A DNA stretch of 64,000 nt, from NCBI RefSeq assembly GCF_001422325.1, contig NZ_LMMR01000004.1, positions 501,752 through 565,751 of the forward strand, given 5' to 3'. Origin of the DNA: Leifsonia sp. Leaf264. Its GTDB lineage: Bacteria; Actinomycetota; Actinomycetes; Actinomycetales; Microbacteriaceae. The notes below the pieces were generated by a model that worked only from the letters and a program-made list of their open reading frames with translations, searched no databases and had not been told where the DNA came from. Positions 41,406 through 50,674 of the stretch are shown here, one piece after another (positions within the stretch are counted from its first letter, which is position 1; every line of letters starts with the position of its first letter). The position numbers and the translations under genes are program-made.

Positions 41406-42594
41406 GCTCGCCCCAGTCGAGGCCGCGGTCTCGTCTGCCCGCATCTCGCTGGGCCGTGTCTTCCAGGCCGAGGGATCCACCTACTTCCTGCTTCTCGGCA
41501 CGACGCTCTTCCTGGTCGCCTTCGGCATCGTGATGGTGCTCTCCTCGTCGTCCGTCGGCTCGTACCTCGCGAACGAGACGCCGTTCGGGGGCGCGTGGAA
41601 GCAGCTGCTGTTCGCCACTCTCGGCATCCCGCTGATGCTCGTTGCTAGTCGGATGCCGGCCATGTTCTGGCGGCGCGTCGCGTGGCCGGCCCTCATCCTC
41701 GGCTCCGTCCTCCAGCTCATCGTCGTCGCGACCCCGCTCGGCATCGAGGTCGGCGGCAACAAGAACTGGCTCGGAATCGGCGGATTCCAGTTCCAACCGT
41801 CGGAGATCATCAAGGTCGCCCTGGTCATCTGGCTGGGCAACATCCTCTGGATGAAGCGCGACAGGCTCGACGATTGGAAGCAGACCCTCGTTCCCGTGTT
41901 CCTCGTCGGCGGAGGTGCGACCGGGCTCGTGCTTCTCGGCGGCGACCTCGGCACGGTGATAGTGATGGGATCGATCCTCTTCGGAGCACTGTTCTTCGCC
42001 GGGGTGAAGCTGCGGCACATTGCGTTCCCGCTCGCACTGGGCGTCGTGCTGGCGGTGTTCGTGGCGATCTCGAGCGAGAACCGCATGAAGCGCATCGCGG
42101 CCTTCTTCAACGAGTCCTGCGTCGGCAACGAACAGGGGTCGTGCTGGCAGACCAACAACGGCGACTACGCTCTCGCGAACGGCGGGATCTTCGGCGTCGG
42201 CCTCGGCAACTCCAAGGCGAAGTGGTCGTGGCTGCCCGCCGCTGACAACGACTTCATCTTCGCCGTCATCGGCGAGGAACTCGGTCTCATCGGCGCCATC
42301 GTCGTGCTCGCCCTGTTCGTGCTGCTCGCCATCACCTTCCTCCGCATCATGCGGCAGGTGCCCGACCTGTTCGCCCGCGTCGCCACGGGATCGGTGATGG
42401 TCTGGGTCATCGGTCAGGCGTGCATCAACATCGGCGTCGTCCTCGGGGTCATCCCGGTGCTCGGCGTCCCGCTCCCGCTCATCTCGGCCGGAGGCACGGC
42501 TCTGCTCACGACCCTGTTCGCCATCGGCATCGTGCTCTCCTTCGCCCGTGCCGGCTACAAGCCACTCGTCGCCCCGGCTCGGCGGCCGCAGTGA
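41371..42594 (+). CDS. ftsW: Septal glycosyltransferase FtsW (SEDS family)
   Basis: A 407-residue protein with about ten membrane helices. Signature segments are NKNWLGIGGFQFQPSEIIKV and GVPLPLISAGGTALLTTLF of the SEDS family. FtsW polymerises lipid II at the septum with FtsI. The large extracellular loop contains FFNESCVGNEQGSCWQTNNG, with two Cys that could form a disulfide. The ATG at 41371 lies 9 bp after GGGAGG; a GTG at 41362 is too close to that site. It overlaps murG by 4 bp (GTGA). Confidence 0.95.
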   Translation: MTSPPRTDPKPRLAPVEAAVSSARISLGRVFQAEGSTYFLLLGTTLFLVAFGIVMVLSSSSVGSYLANETPFGGAWKQLLFATLGIPLMLVASRMPAMFWRRVAWPALILGSVLQLIVVATPLGIEVGGNKNWLGIGGFQFQPSEIIKVALVIWLGNILWMKRDRLDDWKQTLVPVFLVGGGATGLVLLGGDLGTVIVMGSILFGALFFAGVKLRHIAFPLALGVVLAVFVAISSENRMKRIAAFFNESCVGNEQGSCWQTNNGDYALANGGIFGVGLGNSKAKWSWLPAADNDFIFAVIGEELGLIGAIVVLALFVLLAITFLRIMRQVPDLFARVATGSVMVWVIGQACINIGVVLGVIPVLGVPLPLISAGGTALLTTLFAIGIVLSFARAGYKPLVAPARRPQ

Positions 42595-43691
42595 AGCGAT
42601 ACCTCCTCGCCGGCGGAGGCACGGCCGGCCATGTGAACCCTCTGCTCGCCGTGGCCGACACCATCCGCGCCGCAGAACCCTCGAGTGAGATCATCGTGCT
42701 CGGCACTGCCGTCGGCCTCGAGGCGCGTCTCGTGCCCGCGCGCGGCTACGAGCTCGTGACGATCCCCAAGGTGCCGTTCCCGCGACGCCCGAACGCGCAG
42801 GCCGTCACCTTCCCGCGCCGCTTCCGAGCCACCATCGACGACGTCGAGGCGATCATCCGTGAGCGCTCCATCGATGTCGTCGTCGGCTTCGGCGGCTATG
42901 TCTCGACCCCCGCCTATCTCGCCGCGCGCCGGGTGGGCATCGGCATCGCCATCCACGAGGCCAACGCGAAGCCCGGGCTGGCCAACAGGCTGGGCGCCCG
43001 CTACACCAAGCAGGTCGGCGTCGCGTTCGCGGGAACGCGGCTCCCCAACGCCAGGTTCGTCGGAATGCCGCTGCGGCCGGAGATCGAGCAGCTCGACCGC
43101 GAGGCCGCCCGCCCCGTCGGCGTCGCCTACTTCGGCCTCGACGCCGACCTCCCGACCCTGCTCGTCACGGGCGGGTCGCTCGGCGCCCGACGCATCAACG
43201 GCACCATCGTGGCGTCCGCAGCCTCCATCGTGGCGGCCGGATGGCAGGTGCTGCACATCACCGGCGACGCTGCGGAGATCACAGACCCCGGAATCGACGG
43301 CTACACGATCCTGCCGTACTGCGACCGCATGGACCTGGCGCTCGCCGTCGCCGACTTCGCCGTGTCCAGGGCCGGCGCCGCGACGGTGAGCGAACTGTCG
43401 GCGCTCGGCATCCCGGCGGTCTACGTTCCCTACCCCGTCGGCAACGGCGAGCAGCGCTTCAATGCGGCGGGCGTGGTCGAGGCCGGCGGCGGCATCCTCG
43501 TCGACGATGCCGCATTCCTGCCCTCCTGGGTCGCCGGCGAGCTGCTTCCGATCCTCGAGGACGAGCCGGGGAGGGAGGCGATGGCGGATGCCGCTGCCTC
43601 CGTCGGCGTGCTCGACGGGTCGCGGCGGTTCGCCGCCCTGGTCGCCGAGGCGCTGCGGGGCGATCCGGGGAAATCCGGCACGGGCGCGTAA
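42591..43691 (+). CDS. murG: Lipid II synthase MurG (N-acetylglucosaminyltransferase)
   Basis: A 366-residue GT-B glycosyltransferase. Motifs are [52 protein letters not shown] and [20 protein letters not shown] with [10 protein letters not shown]. It adds GlcNAc from UDP-GlcNAc to lipid I on the inner membrane face. The GTG start overlaps the ftsW stop. The gap to murC is 49 bp, the first real break in the 4-bp-overlap chain after murE. Confidence 0.96.
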   Translation: MKRYLLAGGGTAGHVNPLLAVADTIRAAEPSSEIIVLGTAVGLEARLVPARGYELVTIPKVPFPRRPNAQAVTFPRRFRATIDDVEAIIRERSIDVVVGFGGYVSTPAYLAARRVGIGIAIHEANAKPGLANRLGARYTKQVGVAFAGTRLPNARFVGMPLRPEIEQLDREAARPVGVAYFGLDADLPTLLVTGGSLGARRINGTIVASAASIVAAGWQVLHITGDAAEITDPGIDGYTILPYCDRMDLALAVADFAVSRAGAATVSELSALGIPAVYVPYPVGNGEQRFNAAGVVEAGGGILVDDAAFLPSWVAGELLPILEDEPGREAMADAAASVGVLDGSRRFAALVAEALRGDPGKSGTGA

Positions 43692-43740
43692 CGTTGTCGG
43701 CAGCGCCCCTGATCCACAGACACGAGAAGAGCACCACGCA

Positions 43741-45141
43741 GTGACGATCAAACCCGACCTCGGCATCACGATCCCCGACGATCTCGGAACCGTGCACTTC
43801 GTCGGCATCGGCGGCTCCGGGATGAGCGGGATCGCCCGCCTGTTCCTCGGCGCCGGCCACACCGTCACGGGCTCGGACGTGCGGGACTCGGCCAACATGC
43901 AGGCCCTCCGCGACCTGGGAGCGACCGTTCACGTCGGCCACGATGCCGCGAACCTGGGCGATGCCGACTCCGTCGTCGTCACCGGCGCGCTCTGGCAGGA
44001 CAACCCGGAGTACCAGCTCGCGCTCGAACGCGGACTCCCCGTGCTGCACCGCTCGCAGGCTCTCGCCTGGCTGGTGTCGGGCCAGCGGCTCATCGCCGTC
44101 GCTGGTGCGCACGGCAAGACCACCTCGACGGGGATGATCGTCACGGGCCTGCTCGGCCTGGGGGAGGACCCGAGCTTCGTCAACGGCGGTGTCATCGACA
44201 CCCTCGGCGTCAGCTCCGCACGTGGCGAGGGGGAGCTCTTCGTCGTCGAGGCCGACGAGTCTGATGGATCCTTCCTGCTCTACGACACCGCGGTCGCCCT
44301 CATCACCAACGTCGATCCGGATCACCTCGACCACTACGGATCCCTCGAGGCGTTCCAGCAGGCATTCGTCACCTTCGCCTCCGAGGCCACCGAGACCGTC
44401 GTGATCTCCTCCGACGACCCCGGTGCCGTGCGCGTCACCGCCGCCCTGGGCGGACGCAACGTCGTCACCTTCGGACAGGCCGCCGATGCCGACGTGCGCG
44501 TCTTCGACGTGACCACCGACGGCCCGGTGGCGTTCTCCCTGTCGTGGAAGGGCGAGCAGTACAGTGCCCGGCTGCGCATCCCCGGCGTGCACAACGCCAT
44601 CAACGCCGCAGGCGCCTTCGCCGTCCTGGTGAGCGTCGGACTCGACCCAGCGGCCTCGCTGGCCGCCATCTCCGAGTTCGGGGGCACTGAGCGCCGCTTC
44701 CAGCTGCACGGCACCGTGCGGGGTGTGAGCGTGTACGACGACTACGCGCACCACCCCACAGAGGTGGCTGCCGCCCTCTCGGCCGCTCGTACCGTCGTCG
44801 GCGACGGCCGCATCATCGCCGTTCACCAGCCGCACCTCTACAGCCGCACCAGGCTGTTCGCGCAGGAGTTCGCCGACGTGCTCGAGCAGTACGCCGACGA
44901 GACCGTCGTCCTCGACGTCTACGGCGCACGGGAGGACCCGGAGCCCGGCGTGACAGGAGCACTCGTCAGCGAGCGATTCGCGGATGCGTCGCACGTGGCG
45001 TTCGTGCCCGACTGGCAGGCAGCGGCCGATCACACGGCCGCGATAGCGCGCGAGGGCGACTTCGTGATCACCCTCGGCTGCGGCGACGTGTACCGCATCG
45101 TGCCTCAACTCCTGGGTTCGCTCGAGGCCCAGCGCGGATGA
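43741..45141 (+). CDS. murC: UDP-N-acetylmuramate:L-alanine ligase MurC
   Basis: A 466-residue Mur ligase. [20 protein letters not shown] is the UDP-binding start, [18 protein letters not shown] the ATP loop, [18 protein letters not shown] the C-terminal domain signature. It adds the first L-Ala of the stem peptide (some group B organisms have Gly or Ser; not decidable by eye). The GTG at 43741 follows GAGAAG; the longer open frame upstream is within murG. Confidence 0.96.
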   Translation: MTIKPDLGITIPDDLGTVHFVGIGGSGMSGIARLFLGAGHTVTGSDVRDSANMQALRDLGATVHVGHDAANLGDADSVVVTGALWQDNPEYQLALERGLPVLHRSQALAWLVSGQRLIAVAGAHGKTTSTGMIVTGLLGLGEDPSFVNGGVIDTLGVSSARGEGELFVVEADESDGSFLLYDTAVALITNVDPDHLDHYGSLEAFQQAFVTFASEATETVVISSDDPGAVRVTAALGGRNVVTFGQAADADVRVFDVTTDGPVAFSLSWKGEQYSARLRIPGVHNAINAAGAFAVLVSVGLDPAASLAAISEFGGTERRFQLHGTVRGVSVYDDYAHHPTEVAAALSAARTVVGDGRIIAVHQPHLYSRTRLFAQEFADVLEQYADETVVLDVYGAREDPEPGVTGALVSERFADASHVAFVPDWQAAADHTAAIAREGDFVITLGCGDVYRIVPQLLGSLEAQRG

Positions 45142-45154
45142 GGCGGCCCGCCCG

Positions 45155-46261
45155 ATGAAGCGGCCGCAGGGATTCGAACCGCCTCCGGCCGGAAAACGAC
45201 CGGCGCAGCCGGACCGAGACACGCGGAAGCCCGGTGGAGCCGCAGCATCCGCCACGAGCTCCGAAGCTGCAACTCCCTCGTCCACGCCGGATCCCGTCGC
45301 GCCGGTGATCCTCTTCGACAGGGCTGCGGCCGAGGCGGCTGCAGCGGCAGAAGCCGCGGAGGCGGAGCGCCGCGCGGCGCGGAAGAACAAGAAGAAGCGC
45401 GGCGGGTCGAACACGCGGCCCGACCAGGCGTCGTCGACCCCCGGGCCCGCTTCCGAAGCCGGTGTCGCATCCGGGACTCCCGACGGACCTCCATCCCAGC
45501 AGGCCCGCTCCGCCTGGGCCGCGGCCGCCGCCATCCGTGCAGCGAAGCGCGACCGCAAGCGCTACGAACGAGCCGAGGTGCGCCGCTTCACCGTGGCGTC
45601 CCGCCGTCGTCGGCGTACCTGGTTGATCAGCGGCGGAGCCCTCCTGGCGATGGTCCTCGTCGTCGCGGGCACAGCGTTCTCCCCGATGATGGCGCTGCGC
45701 ATCGTGACGGTGGAGGGCGCCCAACGCGTCGCTCCCACCCAGATCGTCGCCGCCCTGAGCGACCAGCTCGGCACCCCGCTGCCGCTCATCGATCTCGGTG
45801 CCGTGCGCGAGAAGCTGGCCGGCATGAGCCTCATCCAGAGCTACTCGACCGAGAGCCACCCGCCGGACACCCTCGTCATCCGCATCGTCGAGCGCGATCC
45901 GATCGGGGCCCGGGCGACGGATGCCGGATTCGACCTGGTCGACTCCGCCGGCGTGCTGATCTCGTCGTCGCCCGAGCGCCCCGCCGGGTATCCGCTCCTC
46001 GACGCCCCGACGCCGACGGCCCTCGCGGCGGCCGGCGAGGTGGTGCGAGCACTTCCCGCCGATCTGCGGTCGAGTCTGGACAGCGTGAAGGCCACGACCC
46101 GCGACGACGTCACCCTGCAGCTCGCCGGCGGTCCGGCGGTCGTGTGGGGGAGTGCCGACGGTTCCGTGCTGAAGGCCACGGTGCTGGCGCGGCTGCTCGC
46201 CGTCGCACCCGGCGCCGCGCACTACGACGTGTCGTCACCGTCGAGCCCCGTCTACAGCTGA
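45155..46261 (+). CDS. ftsQ: Cell division protein FtsQ
   Basis: A 368-residue bitopic protein. The cytoplasmic part is unusually long (about 155 residues), rich in Pro, Ala, Arg and Lys, with an Ala-rich heptad-like stretch (RAAAEAAAAAEAAEAERRAA). One membrane helix (WLISGGALLAMVLVVAGTAF) is followed by the POTRA domain (LRIVTVEGAQRVAPTQIVAA) and the FtsQ domain (ESHPPDTLVIRIVERDPIGA). FtsQ is a scaffold of the FtsQ-FtsL-FtsB complex. It starts 13 bp after murC and ends before the ftsZ promoter region. Confidence 0.92.
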   Translation: MKRPQGFEPPPAGKRPAQPDRDTRKPGGAAASATSSEAATPSSTPDPVAPVILFDRAAAEAAAAAEAAEAERRAARKNKKKRGGSNTRPDQASSTPGPASEAGVASGTPDGPPSQQARSAWAAAAAIRAAKRDRKRYERAEVRRFTVASRRRRRTWLISGGALLAMVLVVAGTAFSPMMALRIVTVEGAQRVAPTQIVAALSDQLGTPLPLIDLGAVREKLAGMSLIQSYSTESHPPDTLVIRIVERDPIGARATDAGFDLVDSAGVLISSSPERPAGYPLLDAPTPTALAAAGEVVRALPADLRSSLDSVKATTRDDVTLQLAGGPAVVWGSADGSVLKATVLARLLAVAPGAAHYDVSSPSSPVYS

Positions 46262-46455
46262 CCTTCGCGCCGCAGCATCGGTCGTCGAGGGGCGATCCCC
46301 CGTGATCCGACGCCCATTCCGGAGCTTTGTTCCGACACGCCCGCGCTTGTGGGAGCACCTGCGCCCGGGCCGACCTAACGTCAGATCAAGAAATGCATAC
46401 CCAGCATAACTTTAAGCTTCCACTTGAGGTTTAGGGTTTCAACCGGAGGCCGGAC
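46262..46455 (+). promoter_or_regulatory. ftsZ upstream region, possible FtsR target
   Basis: This 194-bp gap is the largest inside the dcw cluster. Its last 75 bp (about 46380-46440) are AT-rich compared with the rest and contain TAACTT (46407-46412, possible -10), TTTAAGCTT, and TTGAGGTTTAGGGTTT. Similar TTGAGGTTTAGGGTT-like sequences precede ftsZ in other actinobacteria. It ends with GGAGG (46445-46449) for ftsZ. Since FtsR is encoded in this window, this is the obvious place to look for its site, but I cannot point to a defined operator. Confidence 0.55.
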
Positions 46456-47652
46456 GTGTCAACAAACCAGAATTACCTCGCCGTCATCAAGGTTGTCGGA
46501 ATCGGCGGCGGCGGTGTCAACGCCGTCAATCGAATGATCGAACTGGGCTTGCGTGGAGTCGAGTTCATCGCCATCAACACGGATGCCCAGGCACTGTTGA
46601 TGAGCGACGCCGACGTCAAGCTCGACGTGGGCCGCGACCTCACCCGGGGTCTCGGCGCCGGTGCCGATCCCGAGGTCGGCCGCCGTGCCGCCGAGGATCA
46701 CGCCGAGGAGATCGAGGAGGCCCTCGCCGGGGCCGACATGGTCTTCGTCACCGCCGGAGAAGGCGGTGGAACCGGAACCGGTGGGGCCCCTGTGGTCGCC
46801 CGCATCGCCAAGTCGATCGGCGCCCTCACCATCGGTGTCGTGACGAAGCCGTTCGGCTTCGAGGGCCGCCGTCGCCAGACCCAGGCCGAGCAGGGCGTCG
46901 CCAGCCTCAAGAACGAGGTCGACACCCTCATCGTGGTCCCCAACGACCGTCTGCTCGAGATCAGCGACCGCGGCATCAGCATGCTCGAGGCCTTCTCGAC
47001 GGCCGATCAGGTGCTCCTCGCCGGTGTGCAGGGCATCACCGACCTCATCACCACGCCCGGCCTCATCAACCTCGACTTCGCCGACGTCAAGTCCGTGATG
47101 CAGGGAGCCGGCTCCGCCCTCATGGGCATCGGATCCTCGCGCGGCGCCGATCGCGCCATCAAGGCGGCGGAGCTGGCCGTCGCGAGTCCGCTGCTCGAGG
47201 CGTCCATCGACGGCGCTCACGGCGTGCTGCTCTCCATCCAGGGCGGATCCAACCTCGGCATCTTCGAGATCAACGATGCCGCGCGGCTCGTGCAGGAGGC
47301 CGTGCACCCCGAGGCCAACATCATCTTCGGTGCCGTCATCGACGACACCCTGGGTGACGAGGTGCGGGTCACCGTCATCGCCGCCGGATTCGACGGCGGC
47401 GAGCCCCAGCCCATCGATGAGGCCGCCCGCAAGGCCGGCCAGACCAAGGCCAGCCTCGGCGCCGCTGCGGCCGCCGTCGGCATCGCGGTGAGCCCGACGG
47501 CCGCCGACTCCCTCGACGGGGAGTTCGACATCGAGGAACTCGTGGAGTCGCCGGTCTGGACCGCCGACTCCGGTGTCGTCGAGCAGGTCGTCGCCGATCC
47601 TGCGTTCGCCGACGACAGCGAGGACATCGACATCCCCGACTTCCTGAAATAG
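46456..47652 (+). CDS. ftsZ: Cell division GTPase FtsZ
   Basis: A 398-residue tubulin-like GTPase. It has [20 protein letters not shown], the tubulin signature [20 protein letters not shown], the T7-loop [20 protein letters not shown] and a variable linker followed by the conserved C-terminal peptide DIDIPDFLK, which binds SepF. FtsZ forms the Z-ring. The GTG start is 7 bp after GGAGG. Downstream genes yggS and sepF follow closely. The actinobacterial cluster often has the yfiH/pgeF gene next to ftsZ; it is missing here. Confidence 0.98.
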   Translation: MSTNQNYLAVIKVVGIGGGGVNAVNRMIELGLRGVEFIAINTDAQALLMSDADVKLDVGRDLTRGLGAGADPEVGRRAAEDHAEEIEEALAGADMVFVTAGEGGGTGTGGAPVVARIAKSIGALTIGVVTKPFGFEGRRRQTQAEQGVASLKNEVDTLIVVPNDRLLEISDRGISMLEAFSTADQVLLAGVQGITDLITTPGLINLDFADVKSVMQGAGSALMGIGSSRGADRAIKAAELAVASPLLEASIDGAHGVLLSIQGGSNLGIFEINDAARLVQEAVHPEANIIFGAVIDDTLGDEVRVTVIAAGFDGGEPQPIDEAARKAGQTKASLGAAAAAVGIAVSPTAADSLDGEFDIEELVESPVWTADSGVVEQVVADPAFADDSEDIDIPDFLK

Positions 47653-47675
47653 GAAGCGGGGCGGAGCGATACACG

Positions 47676-48359
47676 ATGACGGATGCCACGCTCGCCGAAC
47701 GCCTCGACTCCCTGCGGATCGCCGTCTCAGACGCCGCAGCGGAGGCGGGGCGATCCGTCGACGACATCACCACCATCGCCGTCACCAAGTTCCACCCGCC
47801 AGCCCTCATCCGCGAGCTCGTGGAGCTGGGCGTGCGCGACATCGGCGAGAACCGTCATCAGGAGGCCCGTGACAAGGCCGCCGAGCTCTCGGACCTGCCC
47901 ATCACCTGGCACTTCGTGGGGCAGGTGCAGGGCAAGAAGGCCAGGCAGGTGCGCGCCTACGCCGACGTGATCCACTCCGTCGACAGGTCGTCGCTGGTCG
48001 ATGCGCTCGCGTCGGAGGAATCCACCATCGACTGCTTCGTGCAGGTCAATCTCACCGCTGACGAATCCCGCGGCGGGGCGACGCCGGCCCGGCTGCCCGG
48101 GCTCGTCGACGAGGTGCTCGCGGCTCCGGGCCTGCGTCTGCTCGGCCTCATGGCCGTGGCACCGCTCGACGAGGATCCCCGGCGGGCGTTCGCCCATGTG
48201 CGGGCGCTGTCCGAACGCATCCAGCGCCAGGCGCCCGAGGCGGATGCGCTGTCGATGGGCATGTCGCAGGATTTCCGCGCCGCCATCCTCGAAGGGGCGA
48301 CACACCTTCGAATCGGCACCATCATTACCGGGAATCGTCCTGACCCCCGGTTAATCTGA
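47676..48359 (+). CDS. YggS/PLPBP-family pyridoxal phosphate homeostasis protein
   Basis: A 227-residue single-domain PLP-binding TIM-barrel protein. The PLP lysine is in TIAVTKFHPPALIRELVE; other motifs are IGENRHQEARDKA, WHFVGQVQGKKARQV, VNLTADESRGGA and SMGMSQDFRAAI. The family keeps free PLP levels in balance. It is 23 bp after ftsZ, as ylmE/yggS is in most Gram-positives. The start ATG follows AGCGGGGCGGAGCGAT. Confidence 0.94.
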   Translation: MTDATLAERLDSLRIAVSDAAAEAGRSVDDITTIAVTKFHPPALIRELVELGVRDIGENRHQEARDKAAELSDLPITWHFVGQVQGKKARQVRAYADVIHSVDRSSLVDALASEESTIDCFVQVNLTADESRGGATPARLPGLVDEVLAAPGLRLLGLMAVAPLDEDPRRAFAHVRALSERIQRQAPEADALSMGMSQDFRAAILEGATHLRIGTIITGNRPDPRLI

Positions 48360-48389
48360 ATCTGTAGTGATCACGCAACGGAGGTAGCG

Positions 48390-48866
48390 ATGTCCAACCC
48401 GCTCAAGAAGACCATGGTCTATCTGGGTCTGGCCGACGAGGAGCTCGAATACGAGACTCCCGCGGCGGCTCCTGTCGCGCCCGTCGCGGCGGCCGCAGCG
48501 CCCGCTCCCCGCGGTGGAGCACCGGTGACCCCGTTGCGCAAGTCCTCGACCCCGAAGGTGGTAGCACCCGTGGCATCCGAGATGAACGAGATCCTGACCG
48601 TGCACCCGCGCCAGTACCGCGACGCCCAGGTCATCGCCGAGAGCTTCCGCGAGGGCATCCCCGTGATCATCAACCTCTCGCAGATGTCCGATGGTGACGC
48701 GCGTCGCCTCATCGACTTCGCCAGCGGCCTGTCGCAGGGCCTGTACGGCAAGATCGAGCGCGTGACCAACAAGGTCTTCCTGCTGTCGCCTCAGCACGTC
48801 ATGATCTCCGGGGAGAACGGCGCTGCGGAGTCCGACGTCGAAGCGTCGTTCTTCGCGCAGCCGTAA
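48390..48866 (+). CDS. sepF: Cell division protein SepF
   Basis: A 158-residue protein. The N-terminus [20 protein letters not shown] is the amphipathic membrane anchor, an Ala/Pro linker follows, and the SepF domain (about residues 65-150) has [40 protein letters not shown] and [13 protein letters not shown]. SepF anchors FtsZ to the membrane in actinobacteria, which lack FtsA. Starts 30 bp after yggS with GGAGGTAGCG upstream. Confidence 0.96.
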   Translation: MSNPLKKTMVYLGLADEELEYETPAAAPVAPVAAAAAPAPRGGAPVTPLRKSSTPKVVAPVASEMNEILTVHPRQYRDAQVIAESFREGIPVIINLSQMSDGDARRLIDFASGLSQGLYGKIERVTNKVFLLSPQHVMISGENGAAESDVEASFFAQP

Positions 48867-48872
48867 GCGTAC

Positions 48873-49169
48873 GTGTCGATCGTCTCGCTCCTTGCGAGCA
48901 TCCTCTACTACCTGCTGCTGATCTACTTCTTCATCATGTGGGCACGGTTCGTGCTCGACCTGGTGCGCACCTTCAACAGATCGTGGCGGCCTCACGGCTT
49001 CGGCCTCGTGCTCGTCGAGGGCGTCTACACAGTCACCGATCCGCCGATCCGCTTCTTCCGACGCCTGCTTCCTCCGCTGCGGGTCGGTGGCGTGGCGTTC
49101 GACTTCGGCTGGAGCCTGACGATGCTGATCGTCATCGTCCTGATGTGGGTCGTGCCGTTGTTCGCCTGA
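48873..49169 (+). CDS. YggT-family membrane protein
   Basis: A 98-residue protein with two hydrophobic regions (ILYYLLLIYFFIMWARFVLD near the start and LTMLIVIVLMWVVPLFA at the end) and the central motif TDPPIRFFRRLLPPLRVGG typical of YggT. Such proteins lie between sepF and divIVA in many bacteria; function is unclear. Start is GTG 6 bp after the sepF stop, without a good ribosome binding site, so translation is probably coupled. Confidence 0.9.
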   Translation: MSIVSLLASILYYLLLIYFFIMWARFVLDLVRTFNRSWRPHGFGLVLVEGVYTVTDPPIRFFRRLLPPLRVGGVAFDFGWSLTMLIVIVLMWVVPLFA

Positions 49170-49294
49170 GCTCGGCCCTGTGATCTGATACGTCGTTCCA
49201 CGTCGGCGCGCCGTGCGAATCCCCAGCGGACTTTGCTAGCGTTAGTCGAACGTTTCCAAGACCAGTTCGATTCAAGTTCAAAGGGTGGCAGGCC

Positions 49295-49978
49295 ATGGCG
49301 CTTACTCCGGAAGATGTTGTCAACAAGCGGTTCCAGCCGACGAAGTTCCGTGAGGGATACGACCAGGACGAGGTCGATGACTTCCTGGACGAGGTCGTCG
49401 TCGAGCTGCGCCGCCTGAACGGCGAGAACGAGGAACTGCGTCAGCGCCTCGCCTCCGCCGACTCGCGTGGCGGAGAGGCTCCGGCCGCCGTCGCTCCGGT
49501 CCCCAGCTTCGCCGAGCCCGTCGCCGCCGTTCCCGCTCCCGTCGCCGCGGCCCCCGTGGCCGCCGCACCGGTCGAGGACGAGCAGACCAGCACCACGAAC
49601 CTCCTCCAGCTCGCTCGCCGTCTGCACGAGGAGCACGTGCGTGAGGGCATCGAGAAGCGCGACGCACTCATCGCCGAGGGCCACGCCACCGCCGCTCGCG
49701 TCGTCGCCGAGGCCGAGGCCAAGCAGCGCGCCCAGATCGGAGCGCTCGACGCCGAGCGCCAGAGCCTGGAGACCCGCATCGATGAGCTGCGCAACTTCGA
49801 GCGCGACTACCGTTCGAAGCTCAAGGGCTACATCGAGGGTCAGCTGCGCGATCTCGACGCCTCGGCCGCCTCGGCCGCCCCTGCCGCTGCTCCGGCTCCC
49901 GTCGGCCAGACCTTCGGTTCGCCGGTGAGCGCCTCGGGCGACCAGCAGGCTCCGAGCTTCCAGGGCTTTGGCGGATAA
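49295..49978 (+). CDS. wag31: DivIVA/Wag31 polar growth scaffold
   Basis: A 227-residue coiled-coil protein. The first ~55 residues are the DivIVA domain (LTPEDVVNKRFQPTKFREGY, then QDEVDDFLDEVVVELRRL) that binds curved membrane. An Ala/Pro/Val-rich linker (about residues 68-95) is followed by a second coiled coil (THLLQLARRLHEEHVREG-like through RNFERDYRSKLKGYI). Wag31 marks the poles and directs tip growth in actinobacteria; it is phosphorylated by Ser/Thr kinases there. Its own 125-bp upstream gap allows a separate promoter. The stop overlaps lspA by 11 bp. Confidence 0.95.
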   Translation: MALTPEDVVNKRFQPTKFREGYDQDEVDDFLDEVVVELRRLNGENEELRQRLASADSRGGEAPAAVAPVPSFAEPVAAVPAPVAAAPVAAAPVEDEQTSTTNLLQLARRLHEEHVREGIEKRDALIAEGHATAARVVAEAEAKQRAQIGALDAERQSLETRIDELRNFERDYRSKLKGYIEGQLRDLDASAASAAPAAAPAPVGQTFGSPVSASGDQQAPSFQGFGG

Positions 49979-50672
49979 CGCCGGCACGAAGAAGAGGGTC
50001 AGCTCCACCACACTCGCGCTTCTGGCCGGGGTCGCGCTCTGCGCATACGGCCTCGACCAGTTGAGCAAGTACCTCGTCGTCAGCAACCTGACGGAGGGGG
50101 AGACGGTACCGGTACTCGGTCCCGTGCTGCAGCTCCTGTTCGTGCGTAACTCCGGCGCAGCGTTCTCCCTCGCGAGCGGCATGACGTGGATCTTCACGAT
50201 CATCGCCTCGCTCGTGATCGTGTTCATCATCTGGTTCGCCTCCCGCATCCGTTCCAAGGCGTGGGCCGTCGTCTTCGGCCTGCTCCTGGGCGGTGTGCTC
50301 GGCAACCTGACCGATCGGTTCCTGCGCGAGCCCAGCTTCGGCATGGGCCACGTGATCGACTTCATCTCGACGCCCTGGATCGTTCCGGCGATCTACAACG
50401 TGGCCGACATGGCCATCGTGTCGAGCATGGTGTTGTTCCTCATCCTGAGCCTGCGCGGCATCGGCCTCGACGGGTCTCGTGCCGGCAAGGCGAATGCCGA
50501 CCCCGCAGAACCCGACCCCATGGCGACGGATGCTGCAGAGACCGCGACTCCCGCCGCCGCTGCGTCGGGCGAGGTCGCTGCTGTGGCCGAGACGCCGGCA
50601 GCCGACGCCCCGGCCGCTCCGTCCGCTCCGTCCGCTCCGGTGACGCCGACGGCGCCCGAGAGTCGCGACTGA
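49968..50672 (+). CDS. lspA: Signal peptidase II (lipoprotein signal peptidase) with C-terminal tail
   Basis: A 234-residue aspartic protease with four membrane helices. The catalytic Asp residues are in [19 protein letters not shown] and [15 protein letters not shown]. It cleaves lipoprotein signal peptides after diacylglyceryl transfer. The start is a TTG at 49968 inside the wag31 end. The last ~65 residues (from about 170) are an Ala/Pro/Glu-rich tail not found in E. coli LspA; such tails occur in actinobacteria and have no known role. Confidence 0.92.
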   Translation: MADNAGTKKRVSSTTLALLAGVALCAYGLDQLSKYLVVSNLTEGETVPVLGPVLQLLFVRNSGAAFSLASGMTWIFTIIASLVIVFIIWFASRIRSKAWAVVFGLLLGGVLGNLTDRFLREPSFGMGHVIDFISTPWIVPAIYNVADMAIVSSMVLFLILSLRGIGLDGSRAGKANADPAEPDPMATDAAETATPAAAASGEVAAVAETPAADAPAAPSAPSAPVTPTAPESRD

Positions 50673-50674
50673 TC

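Noticed and set aside
43460-43740. An N-terminal extension of murC back to 43462
   Set aside because: It lies within murG and the MurC family N-terminus starts at the GTG 43741.
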